NCBI RefSeq assembly: GCF_030813595.1 | Contig: NZ_JAUSUH010000008.1 | Location: forward strand, 16,001-80,000 | Length of the DNA stretch: 64,000 nt | Reading direction: 5' to 3' | DNA from: Ancylobacter vacuolatus | Lineage (GTDB): Bacteria > Pseudomonadota > Alphaproteobacteria > Rhizobiales > Xanthobacteraceae | Shown: positions 27,046 through 34,535 of the stretch, one piece after another | Layout: each line of letters begins with the position of its first letter | Position numbering within the stretch: position 1 is the stretch's first letter | Program-made: the position numbers and the translations under genes | The notes under the pieces: model-generated | What the model was told of the DNA's origin: nothing | Database searches by the model: none | Seen by the model: the letters and a program-made list of their open reading frames with translations, nothing else

Positions 27046-27627
27046 ATGCTGCGCCGCCTCTACCAATGGGTGATCGACCTCGCGGAGCGGCGTTCCGCGC
27101 CCTGGGCGCTGGCCGCCGTGTCTTTTGCCGAAAGCTCGTTCTTCCCGGTGCCGCCGGATGTGATGCTGGTGCCGATGTGCCTCGCGCGCCCGGCTCGCGC
27201 CTGGTGGTACGCGACCATCTGCACGCTCGCCTCGGTGGTCGGCGGGCTAGCCGGCTACGCCATCGGCGCGCTGCTCTATGAGTCGCTCGGCCTGTTCCTG
27301 ATCCAGCTCTATGGCTACGGCGCCCGGGTGGATGCCTTCACCGAGGCTTATCAGCGCTATGGCCACTGGATCATTCTCATCAAGGGACTGACCCCGATCC
27401 CCTACAAGGTGGTGACGATCACCTCGGGCTTCGCCCATTACAGCCTGTTCTGGTTCGTCGTGCTCTCGGTCATCACCCGGGGGCTGCGCTTCTTCATGGT
27501 GGCGGGGCTGCTGTATTGGATCGGCCCCTCGGCGCGCACCTTCATCGAGGAACGGCTCGGCCTGGTGACGGCGGCGTTCGCCGTGCTGGTGGTCGGCGGG
27601 GTTCTGGCGGCGGTGTACCTATTCTGA
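27046..27627 (+). CDS. YqaA/DedA family membrane protein
   Basis: A 193-residue inner-membrane protein of the SNARE-associated/DedA superfamily: WALAAVSFAESSFFPVPPDVMLVPMC is the characteristic re-entrant segment with Glu and Pro residues, followed by VVGGLAGYAIGALLYESLG, HWIILIKGLTPIPYKVVTITSGF and two further helices. Relatives are implicated in phospholipid translocation. It starts 57 bases after hisE and ends three bases before the convergent cysW stop. No signal peptide. Confidence 0.87.
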   Translation: MLRRLYQWVIDLAERRSAPWALAAVSFAESSFFPVPPDVMLVPMCLARPARAWWYATICTLASVVGGLAGYAIGALLYESLGLFLIQLYGYGARVDAFTEAYQRYGHWIILIKGLTPIPYKVVTITSGFAHYSLFWFVVLSVITRGLRFFMVAGLLYWIGPSARTFIEERLGLVTAAFAVLVVGGVLAAVYLF

Positions 27628-27630
27628 GCG

Positions 27631-28467
27631 TCAGTGCCGCCCGCCGCTGCGGCCGAGGCGCGCTTCCAGCAGCGTCTTCGCCAGCAGGGTGACGATGGCG
27701 AGCAGGGCCAGCAGCGAGGCCACCGCGAAGGACGCCTGGAACTGGTACTCGTTGTAGAGAATCTCGACCTGCAGCGGGATGGTGTTGGTCTCGCCGCGCA
27801 CATGGCCCGAGACCACCGAGACGGCGCCGAACTCGCCCATGGCGCGGGCATTGCACAGCAGCACGCCATAGAGCAGCGCCCATTTGATGTTGGGCAGGGT
27901 GACGCGCGAGAACACCCGCCAGCCGCCGGCGCCGAGCGTGACCGCCGCCTCCTCCTCTGTCGTGCCCTGTTCCTGCATCAGCGGAATGAGTTCGCGCGCC
28001 ACGAAGGGGAAGGTGACGAAGATCGTCGCCAGCGTGATGCCGGGCCAGGAGAAGATGATCTTCCAGCCATTGTCGATCAGCCAGGGGCCGAAATAGCCCT
28101 GGGCGCCGAACAGCAGCACGAAGACGAGGCCGGCGACGACCGGGGACACCGAGAAGGGCAGGTCGATCAGGGTGATGAGGAAGCTCTTGCCTGGGAATTC
28201 GAACTTGGTGATGGCCCAGGCCATGACGAGGCCCATGACGGTGTTGGCGGTGAGCGACAGCGCCGTGACCAGAAGAGTGAGGCGCACCGCCGCCAGCGCG
28301 TCGGGCTCGACCAGGGCGTCGAGATAGGCGTGCCAGCCCTTGGAAAAGGCTTGGGCGAAGACATTGACCAGTGGCAGCAGGATGAACAGGCCGATGATGA
28401 GGACCGCGAGGCCGATGAGGATGCCGCGCACCAGCGCGGGCTCGTCGCGGATGGGTGCGGCGCTCAT
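27631..28467 (-). CDS. cysW: Sulfate ABC transporter permease CysW
   Basis: One of two membrane subunits of the sulfate/thiosulfate ABC importer. The 278-residue product has six hydrophobic helices and the permease coupling motif EEEAAVTLGAGGWRVFSRVTLPNIKWAL (EAA loop, binding the ATPase). The QAFSKGWHAYLDAL and LIDLPFSVSPVVAG segments are typical of CysW. Its ATG overlaps the cysT stop as ATGA (28464-28467), a sign of translational coupling. The gene order is binding protein, cysT, cysW. The C-terminus is basic with LGRSGGRH. No cysA ATPase gene follows; the next gene is convergent. Confidence 0.93.
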   Translation of the reverse strand: MSAAPIRDEPALVRGILIGLAVLIIGLFILLPLVNVFAQAFSKGWHAYLDALVEPDALAAVRLTLLVTALSLTANTVMGLVMAWAITKFEFPGKSFLITLIDLPFSVSPVVAGLVFVLLFGAQGYFGPWLIDNGWKIIFSWPGITLATIFVTFPFVARELIPLMQEQGTTEEEAAVTLGAGGWRVFSRVTLPNIKWALLYGVLLCNARAMGEFGAVSVVSGHVRGETNTIPLQVEILYNEYQFQASFAVASLLALLAIVTLLAKTLLEARLGRSGGRH

Positions 28468-29351
28468 GCCAGCCTCCCGGTGCGGCTCTGCGACCAGCGC
28501 TGCAGGCCGTTGACGACAAAGAGCAGCAGGAAGGACGCCACCAGCATCGTCGCCGCAATCGCGGTGGCGTCGGCGTAGCGGAACTCTTCCAGCCGGATGA
28601 CGATGAGCAGCGGCGCGATCTCCGACACGTTCGGCAGGTTGCCGGCGATGAAGATCACCGAGCCATATTCGCCGACCGCCCGGGCGAAGGCGAGGGCGAA
28701 GCCGGTGAGGAAGGCCGGCAGCACCGCCGGGGCGATGACCCGGCGCACCGTGGTCCAGCGCCCGGCGCCGAGCGTGGCGGCGGCTTCCTCCAGATCGTGG
28801 TCGAGGTCCTCCAGCACCGGCTGGACGGTGCGGACGACGAAGGGCAAGCCTATGAAAATCAACGCGATCAGGATGCCGAGCGGGGTGAAGGCGACCTTGA
28901 TGCCGAGCGGGGCGAGCAGGCCGCCGATCCAGCCATTCTCGGCATAAAGCGTGGTGAGCGCGATGCCGGCCACCGCGGTGGGCAGGGCGAAGGGAATGTC
29001 GATCAGCGCGTCGAGCACCCGTCGGCCGGGGAAATCATAGCGCACCAGCACCCAGACGATGATGCCGCCCAGCACGAGGTTGATGCTCGCGGCGGCGAGC
29101 GACAGGCCGAAGGAAATCTTCAGCGCGTTCAACGTTCTAGGCGCGGTGAGAATGGCGAGGATCCGGTCCGGCGACAGTTCCGCCGTCTTCAGGAACAGTG
29201 CCGCCAGCGGGATGAGTACCACCAGCGACAGCCACAGCAGGGTCAGCCCGAGGGTGAGGCCGAAGCCGGGGATGACGCCCTGCACCCGCCCGGCGAGGGG
29301 CGGGGGCAGGCTGCCGACAAGGGTGGTCCTATCCAGCGTCGTCTCGCTCAA
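28464..29351 (-). CDS. cysT: Sulfate ABC transporter permease CysT (CysU)
   Basis: The second membrane subunit of the sulfate importer, 295 residues. It has the typical GVIPGFGLTLGLTLLWLSL opening, LIDIPFALPTAVAGIALTTLY, and the coupling EAA motif DLEEAAATLGAGRWTTVRRVI. The frame begins at a TTG (29351), with CGGAG about eight bases upstream; I found no in-frame ATG that keeps the N-terminus. It is 152 bases after the binding protein gene, and the gap contains short GGCCGATGA repeats. It overlaps cysW by four bases. Confidence 0.93.
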   Translation of the reverse strand: MSETTLDRTTLVGSLPPPLAGRVQGVIPGFGLTLGLTLLWLSLVVLIPLAALFLKTAELSPDRILAILTAPRTLNALKISFGLSLAAASINLVLGGIIVWVLVRYDFPGRRVLDALIDIPFALPTAVAGIALTTLYAENGWIGGLLAPLGIKVAFTPLGILIALIFIGLPFVVRTVQPVLEDLDHDLEEAAATLGAGRWTTVRRVIAPAVLPAFLTGFALAFARAVGEYGSVIFIAGNLPNVSEIAPLLIVIRLEEFRYADATAIAATMLVASFLLLFVVNGLQRWSQSRTGRLA

Positions 29352-29425
29352 GGCTTCGCTCCGGGAGGGGTGGTCACGGCGAAGGCCGTGCCTTGCGGCA
29401 CGGCCCGGGGAGGGTCAAAAGCAGT

Positions 29426-29482
29426 GGCCGATGAGGCCGATGAGGTGGACAGTGAGGCCGATCGGACCGATGAGGCCGATGC
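29426..29482. repeat. Short 9-bp repeats between sulfate-binding protein gene and cysT
   Basis: Copies of a 9-mer related to GGCCGATGA start at 29426, 29435, 29456, 29465 (GACCGATGA) and 29474 (GGCCGATGC), with a 12-bp interruption. It lies within the transcript between the binding-protein stop and the cysT start. A slippage product is the simplest explanation; no hairpin is obvious. Confidence 0.75.
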
Positions 29483-29503
29483 GACCGGGCCTGCCGGCCG
29501 GCC

Positions 29504-30526
29504 TCAGTTGGAATAGATCTGGTCGAATACCCCGCCATCGGCGAAATGGGTCTGCTGTGCCTTGCGCCAGCCGCCAAAGGCCGGATCGTCAATGGTCACG
29601 AGCTCGACTTTGGGGAACACCTTCTCATAGGCCTTGGCCACCTCGGGGTCACGCGGGCGGTAGAAATTCTCCGCCGCCAGCTTCTGGCCGTCCTTGCTGT
29701 AGAGCAGCTTGAGATAGGCATCAGCGACCGCGCGGGTGCCCTTGCGATCGACATTCTTGTCCACCACCGCCACCGGCGGTTCGGCGAGGATGGAGAGCGA
29801 GGGCACGACGATGTCGAACTTGTCGTCGCCGAACTCCTTCTTCGACAGGAACGCCTCGTTCTCCCAGGCCAGCAGCACATCGCCGACGCCGCGCTCGGTG
29901 AAGGTGACGGTGGAGCCGCGCGCGCCGGTGTCGAGCACCGGGACATGCTTGTAGAGCTCGCCGACGAACGCCTTCGCCTTGGCCTCGTCGCCGCCATTCT
30001 GCTTGAGCGCATAGGCCCAGGCGGCGAGATAGTTCCAGCGGGCGCCGCCCGAGGTCTTCGGGTTGGGGGTGATGACCTGCACGCCGGGCTTGGCGAGGTC
30101 GTTCCAGTCCTTGATGCCCTTCGGGTTGCCCTTGCGCACCAGGAACACAATGGTCGAGGTGTAGGGCGAGGCATTGTCCGGCAGGCGCTTCTGCCAGTCC
30201 TTGGCGAGGAAGCCCTTATCGGCGATGGCGTCGATGTCATAGGCCAGCGCCAGGGTGACGACATCGGCATCGAGGCCGTCGATCACCGAGCGGGCCTGCT
30301 TGCCCGAGCCGCCATGCGAGGTCTTGATCTCGACGCTCTTGCCGGTCTCGGCCTTGTAGCGCTCGGCGAACAGCTTGTTGAACTGGGAATAGAGCTCGCG
30401 GGTGGGGTCGTAGGAGACGTTGAGCAGCGTCACGTCGGCGGCGCGGGCGACGGGCGCGGTGGCGAGGGGCGCCGCCAGCGCGGCGATCAGCGCGACGGCA
30501 GCCACGGGCTTGAAAGAAAACGACAT
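29504..30526 (-). CDS. Periplasmic sulfate-binding protein
   Basis: The substrate-binding component of the sulfate importer (Sbp/CysP family), 340 residues. Signal peptide to about residue 29 ([18 protein letters not shown]), then the conserved [24 protein letters not shown] start, the [16 protein letters not shown] ligand loop, [20 protein letters not shown], and the C-terminal [33 protein letters not shown]. Sbp versus CysP (thiosulfate) cannot be told apart by eye. GGAGA precedes the ATG. It is first in the transcript, with a 16-bp palindrome about 80 bases upstream that may be the operator. Confidence 0.95.
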   Translation of the reverse strand: MSFSFKPVAAVALIAALAAPLATAPVARAADVTLLNVSYDPTRELYSQFNKLFAERYKAETGKSVEIKTSHGGSGKQARSVIDGLDADVVTLALAYDIDAIADKGFLAKDWQKRLPDNASPYTSTIVFLVRKGNPKGIKDWNDLAKPGVQVITPNPKTSGGARWNYLAAWAYALKQNGGDEAKAKAFVGELYKHVPVLDTGARGSTVTFTERGVGDVLLAWENEAFLSKKEFGDDKFDIVVPSLSILAEPPVAVVDKNVDRKGTRAVADAYLKLLYSKDGQKLAAENFYRPRDPEVAKAYEKVFPKVELVTIDDPAFGGWRKAQQTHFADGGVFDQIYSN

Positions 30527-30606
30527 GGGCAGTCTCCCCGGCAGCGCGGTGGCGCTGGTGAATGTGATGGGGAGAGGTTTTCACAGACAGCGCCGGTGGT
30601 CAACTC

Positions 30607-30628
30607 TAATTCTACCGAATTAATAGGA
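30607..30628 (-). promoter_or_regulatory. Candidate operator of the sulfate transport operon
   Basis: TAATTC (30607-30612), four bases, then GAATTA (30617-30622) form a perfect palindrome. Overlapping it is a looser dyad, TTCTA (30610-30614) and TAGGA (30624-30628) nine bases apart. It is in a clearly AT-rich patch about 80 bases before the binding-protein ATG, a normal place for a sulfur regulator of the CysB/LysR type. A related TTCTA dyad lies upstream of the cysI operon. The binding protein is not known. Confidence 0.45.
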
Positions 30629-30649
30629 AATAGAGAGCAATCTCGGCTG

Positions 30650-31043
30650 CAACGTGGATTTTGTCGCGCCGGCTGTTCAAGCCCGCTCGCCGGGGCGCGG
30701 CATTGCGGCCTTATGGGGCCTGCCTCACACCCGGGGATGAGCGGGAACTGAACGCGTCGTCCCGGACGTGCCGGTGGCATGATCGGGGAGCGCGCGCCGG
30801 CCGGGGCGGAACGCGAGCCCGGCTCTCGCGGGCGCCACCCCTCCCTCATGGCCGGGCTTGACCCGGCCACCCAGTCCTCAGGCCGGGCTCGAACGGAAAG
30901 GCTGGGTCCCCCCGGTCGAGCCCGGGGATGAAGGGTTGGTGGAGGGGAGGAACGGGGTGCGCGATAGCTGGGTCCCCGGGTCACGCCCGGGGATGAGGGA
31001 GTGCAGGGTGGGGATGAGGGGCGGCGATGAGGGACCGGCCCTG
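30650..31043. repeat. Intergenic stretch with degenerate CCGGGGATGA repeats
   Basis: No gene is seen. The motif CCCGGGGATGA recurs: after CCTCACAC near 30728, and at the ends of two longer similar units at about 30902-30933 and 30967-31000, both beginning GCTGGGTCCCC and ending GCCCGGGGATGA. Fragments such as GACCCGGCCACCCAGTC near 30850 look like an inverted copy. This is typical of small dispersed intergenic palindromic elements in this group of bacteria. It separates the sulfate transporter promoter from the end of the butanediol dehydrogenase gene. Confidence 0.55.
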
Positions 31044-32117
31044 TCAGGCGAGGTCGATCAGGATCTTCAGCTCGGTGCCGGCGGGGCTCAGCAATTGCTC
31101 GAATCCTTCCGCCACCACATCGTCCAGCCGGATGCGGCGCGTGACCACCTTTTCCGCCGGCAGCAGCCCCGAGCCGATCAGCGCGGCGACGCGCGGCCAC
31201 ATCAGCGTCGAGTAGCACCACGACCCGCGCAGATCGATATCCTTGAAGGTGAGGGTGAAGCCGTCCACCGCCGGCTTGCCGACATGCAGCCCCACCTGCA
31301 CCACCACGCCCTGGCGGCGCACCGCCTCGATGCAGGTGGCGGTGGCGGCTTCCGCGCCGACGCATTCCAGCGCCACGTCGACCCCGACATGGCCCTCCGT
31401 CTGATCGCGGATCGCCTCCACCACATTGTCGGTCTTCGGGTTGAGGGTGATGACGTCGGGCAGCACGGCGCGGGCCATTTTGAGCCGGTTGTCATTGGTG
31501 TCGGACAGGAAGATGGTGGTGGCGCCCGCCGCCCGCGCCGCGAGAATCTGCAGCTGGCCGATCGGCCCAGCGCCGGTGACCAGCACGGAGGAGCCCGGCC
31601 GCACCCCGCCGCGCTCGGCGGCATAGACCACCACGGCGGTGGGCTCGATCAGCGCCGCCTGCGCGTCCGACACGCTGTCGGGCATGGCGAACACGTTGTA
31701 ATCATTGACGACGGAATATTCCGCCATGCCGCCCCATGGCCACATCAGCCCGACAATGCCGAGCTTGTCCGACAGCTGGTGGAGGCCCCGCCTTCCGTAA
31801 TGATCGTCGCGCGGCGAGATCAGAGGCTGGATCGAGACGCGGTCGCCGGGCGCGACATTCGTTACCTCGGCACCCACGGCGATGACGGTGCCGCCATATT
31901 CGTGGCCCAGCGTCTGCGGCAGCTGGGCGCCGGTGTAGGGATGCGGCGCGGTGGGGATGAAGATCGGGCCGGCGGCGTATTCGTGCAGGTCGGTGCCGCA
32001 GATGCCGCAGAAGCGGTTCTTCACCAGCACGTCGCGCGGGCCGAGCCGGGCACGGTCCGGCTCCGGCACCTCGTCGATGCGTACATCGCGCTTGCCGTGG
32101 AAGCGGGCGGCTTTCAT
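31044..32117 (-). CDS. Zinc-dependent 2,3-butanediol dehydrogenase
   Basis: A 357-residue medium-chain dehydrogenase that would oxidise 2,3-butanediol to acetoin. The zinc site is FCGICGTDLHEYAAGP with GHEYGGTVIAVG; instead of the four-Cys structural zinc site the protein has an insert (ISPRDDHYGRRGLHQLSDKLGIVG), as in the BDH1/sorbitol dehydrogenase-like butanediol group. The NAD motif is VLVTGAGPIGQLQIL. GAGGA is eight bases before the ATG. It is last in the aco cluster, which supports the substrate. Stereospecificity ((R,R)-type from family resemblance) is inference. Confidence 0.85.
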   Translation of the reverse strand: MKAARFHGKRDVRIDEVPEPDRARLGPRDVLVKNRFCGICGTDLHEYAAGPIFIPTAPHPYTGAQLPQTLGHEYGGTVIAVGAEVTNVAPGDRVSIQPLISPRDDHYGRRGLHQLSDKLGIVGLMWPWGGMAEYSVVNDYNVFAMPDSVSDAQAALIEPTAVVVYAAERGGVRPGSSVLVTGAGPIGQLQILAARAAGATTIFLSDTNDNRLKMARAVLPDVITLNPKTDNVVEAIRDQTEGHVGVDVALECVGAEAATATCIEAVRRQGVVVQVGLHVGKPAVDGFTLTFKDIDLRGSWCYSTLMWPRVAALIGSGLLPAEKVVTRRIRLDDVVAEGFEQLLSPAGTELKILIDLA

Positions 32118-32154
32118 GGGAATGTCCTCATTTCGGGAGAAAGGGGGCAGGGGG

Positions 32155-32199
32155 CCGCGTCAGGGTTTGCCGCGTCAGGGCTTGCCGCGTCAGGGTTTG
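32155..32199. repeat. Three 15-bp tandem repeats at the end of the AhpD-like gene
   Basis: CCGCGTCAGGGTTTG at 32155-32169, CCGCGTCAGGGCTTG at 32170-32184 and CCGCGTCAGGGTTTG at 32185-32199. Read on the minus strand each unit contains the CCCTGA that gives the stop codon of the carboxymuconolactone decarboxylase-like gene, so the true stop is the first of three in-frame TGA codons. Confidence 0.9.
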
Positions 32200-32546
32200 G
32201 GCGCGGCCAGCGCGTCGAAGGCTTCCAGCGCCCGGCTGGCATAGACGGCGGAGGGGCCGCCGCCCATTTCCAGCGCGACGGCCAGCACCTCGACCAGTTC
32301 CTCGCGGCTTGCGCCGTGGCTGGCGGCGTTGGCGACGTGGAACAGGATGCAGTCGGCGCAGCCCTGATGCACGGCGATGGCCACCGCGATCAGTTCCTTC
32401 GTCGCCGCGCTGAGCGCGCCGCGGCGGGAAGCCTCGCCCATGAGCGAGCGGAAGGCGCCCATCGGTCCCGGGGCCGCCTTGGCCAGCGCGGAAAAGCGCC
32501 GGTTCATGTCCTTGAGCTGGTCTTGGATGCTCTCATTGCTTGCCAT
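32190..32546 (-). CDS. Carboxymuconolactone decarboxylase/AhpD-like protein
   Basis: A 118-residue all-helical protein of the CMD/AhpD family. The motif HQGCADCILFHVANAA has the CxxC plus His arrangement of alkylhydroperoxidase AhpD-like proteins, with a Glu in ELIAVAIAVHQG. That points to thiol redox activity, possibly peroxide handling, rather than ring decarboxylation. It lies between the butanediol dehydrogenase and SDR genes in the same direction, with gaps of 72 and 9 bases, so it belongs to the acetoin/butanediol operon. GAGGAA precedes the ATG. Its role in this pathway is unknown. Confidence 0.85.
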   Translation of the reverse strand: MASNESIQDQLKDMNRRFSALAKAAPGPMGAFRSLMGEASRRGALSAATKELIAVAIAVHQGCADCILFHVANAASHGASREELVEVLAVALEMGGGPSAVYASRALEAFDALAAPKP

Positions 32547-32555
32547 GGCCGTTCC

Positions 32556-33356
32556 TCAGATGAAGACCATGCCGCCGTCCACCATCAGGGACTGGCCGGT
32601 CATGAAGTCGGAATCGGACGAGGCGAGGTAGCGGGCGACACCGACGAGGTCCGCCGGCTGCGAGGCCCGGCCCAGAACGGCGGTGGCAGCGAAGCTGTCG
32701 AACGCCTCGTTCTCCTTCGTGGTGAGCTTGTTGTCGCGAAAACCCTTGTCGATCACGTCCCACATCGGCGTGGCGACGACGCCGGGGCAGAAGCAGTTGG
32801 CGGTGATGCCTTCCTTGCCGAAGGCGCGCGCCGCCGCCTGGGTCATCGCCACCACGGCGAATTTCGAGGCGCAGTAATGGGCCAGCGGCTCATAGCCCTG
32901 CTTGGCGGCGATGGAGGCGGTGTTGACGATCTTGCCGCCGCCACCGAGGCCCGAAGCTGCCTGGCGTTGAAAGGTCTTCACCGCCTCCTGCATGCCGATG
33001 AGCACGCCGAGCGCGTTGACATCGGTGACGAGGCGCCAGTCTTCCTCGGTGATGTCGAGGAAGGGCCGGGTCTGGGCGATGCCGGCATTGTTGAACAGGA
33101 CGTCGACGCGGCCGAAGGCCTCCGCCGCCTTGTCCAGCATGGCGCGAACCTGCGCCCGCTCGCGCACATCCACCGCGACGCCGATGGCCTTGCCGCCCGC
33201 CGTGGCGATCTCGCCCGCCAGATTGTCGGCGGCCGCTTGCGAGAGGTCGGCGACGGTGATGGCGGCGCCGTCGGCGGCCAGCGCCCGGGCGATCGCGGCG
33301 CCGATGCCGCCGGTGGCGCCTGTGATGACGATGCTCTTGTTGGTGAGTTTGGACAT
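32556..33356 (-). CDS. SDR family oxidoreductase, likely acetoin/diacetyl reductase-type
   Basis: A 266-residue classical short-chain dehydrogenase: cofactor motif TGATGGIGAAIARAL, NNAG in VLFNNAGIAQ, catalytic Ser in IVNTASIAAKQG, YCASK with Tyr/Lys, and PGVVATPMWDVID. The WDVID-type sequence after the active site resembles meso-butanediol/diacetyl reductases (BudC). In context it probably interconverts butanediol, acetoin or diacetyl; this is inference from the operon. GGAGG stands just before the ATG. A 24-bp palindrome lies between it and acoC. Confidence 0.85.
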   Translation of the reverse strand: MSKLTNKSIVITGATGGIGAAIARALAADGAAITVADLSQAAADNLAGEIATAGGKAIGVAVDVRERAQVRAMLDKAAEAFGRVDVLFNNAGIAQTRPFLDITEEDWRLVTDVNALGVLIGMQEAVKTFQRQAASGLGGGGKIVNTASIAAKQGYEPLAHYCASKFAVVAMTQAAARAFGKEGITANCFCPGVVATPMWDVIDKGFRDNKLTTKENEAFDSFAATAVLGRASQPADLVGVARYLASSDSDFMTGQSLMVDGGMVFI

Positions 33357-33367
33357 GGTTCCTCCTT

Positions 33368-33391
33368 CGCCGTCCGCGCGCGCGGACGGCG
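33368..33391 (-). repeat. 24-bp perfect palindrome between acoC and the SDR gene
   Basis: CGCCGTCCGCG (33368-33378) and CGCGGACGGCG (33381-33391) are complementary around a central CG. On the transcribed strand the hairpin ends just before the SDR ribosome binding site. It could block RNA decay or partly terminate, giving less SDR mRNA; it has no U tract. Confidence 0.6.
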
Positions 33392-33414
33392 TTGTGGTTC
33401 GGGAAGGGTGAGGC

Positions 33415-34524
33415 TCAGGCGATGTGGGCGAGGATCAGTTCATTGACCCTTCCGGCCTTCTCCATCTGCACCATGTGGCCGGCGCCCTCGATCACCTCGA
33501 CGGTCGCCCGCGCGCCGAGCGCCTGCGCATGGGTGGCGGGGATCACCTTGTCGCTGGCGCCTGCTATCACCAGAGCCGGCACGTCGGTGGCGGCGAGCGG
33601 CTCCGCCACCCGCTCGGCCTGCCGGCCGCCGGCGAACAGCGCGCCGGACAGGGCCGTGAGCACTTCCGCCACGCCGTCGAGCCGCTTGTACTTCAGCAGG
33701 TCGTCCACCAGCTGGCGGGTGACGGTTTCGGGATCGTGGAAAAGCTGTTCCAGCACGGGTTTCAGGTCGCGCCGCGAGGTCGCCTGCACGAAGCCGTCGG
33801 TGTAGCCGGCATTGATCTCAGGTCCGAGACCGGCCGAGCCGATCAGCGTCACCGAGGCGACGCGGCCGGCGGCGTCGAGCGCGGTGCGGGCGGCGATGGC
33901 GCCGCCCATGGAATGGCCGACCAGATGGGCGCGGTCGATGGCGAGCGCGTCCATGAAGCCGAGAAGCGCGGTGGACAGCCCCGTGAGCGAGGGATCGGCG
34001 AGCTTCTTGTCGGACTGGCCGTGGCCGGGAAGGTCGAGCGCATAGACGCTGGCGACCTCCGCCAGCGCGTCGATGTTGAACAGCCAATTGTCGAGATCGC
34101 CGCCGAAGCCGTGGATGAGGATGACGTTTTCCGCCCCTTCGCCGCGCCTGGCATAGCGCAGCCGCCCGGCCGGGGTGTCGATGAAGTGGTATCGGGGCGC
34201 CTCCTCCTTTGCCGCCTCGGCCGCCGCCTGCGTCGCATATTCGGCGACATAGGCGTCGATCTCGGCGTCCGGCACCGCGTCATCGGCGATGATGCCGAGC
34301 AGCGCCTTGACCGGATAGACCGTGTCCGGTGCGCCGATCACCCGGCGCAGCGTGCCCGTCTCATGGGCTTCGACCACGCCGGCGATCTTGTCGGTCTCCA
34401 CTTCGACGATCTCGTCGCCCGGGGCGATGGCGGCACCGGCGGGCTTGAGCCAGCCGGTGACCTTGCCTTCCGACATCGACAGCCCCCATTTGGGCATGAC
34501 GACCGGCTTGATGCGTTCATTCAT
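33415..34524 (-). CDS. acoC: Acetoin dehydrogenase E2 (AcoC), lipoyl domain fused to alpha/beta hydrolase
   Basis: This E2 carries the acetyl group from E1 to CoA during acetoin cleavage. The 369-residue protein has an N-terminal lipoyl domain (MPKWGLSMSEGKVTGW; lipoyl Lys in VEVETDKIAGVVE) and then an alpha/beta-hydrolase fold instead of the usual chloramphenicol acetyltransferase-type core: VILIHGFGGDLDNW, the nucleophile elbow LVGHSMGGAIA, and the late EGAGHMVQMEKA with the triad His. This fusion is known for AcoC of some Proteobacteria. The ATG at 34524 has GAGGAG seven bases upstream, a site overlapping the acoB stop. Confidence 0.93.
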   Translation of the reverse strand: MNERIKPVVMPKWGLSMSEGKVTGWLKPAGAAIAPGDEIVEVETDKIAGVVEAHETGTLRRVIGAPDTVYPVKALLGIIADDAVPDAEIDAYVAEYATQAAAEAAKEEAPRYHFIDTPAGRLRYARRGEGAENVILIHGFGGDLDNWLFNIDALAEVASVYALDLPGHGQSDKKLADPSLTGLSTALLGFMDALAIDRAHLVGHSMGGAIAARTALDAAGRVASVTLIGSAGLGPEINAGYTDGFVQATSRRDLKPVLEQLFHDPETVTRQLVDDLLKYKRLDGVAEVLTALSGALFAGGRQAERVAEPLAATDVPALVIAGASDKVIPATHAQALGARATVEVIEGAGHMVQMEKAGRVNELILAHIA

Positions 34525-34535
34525 CACGGGGCTCC

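Noticed and set aside
30858..33446. An 862-codon plus-strand frame across the butanediol dehydrogenase, AhpD-like and SDR genes
   Set aside because: All three genes on the minus strand have clear family motifs and ribosome sites; the plus frame has none.
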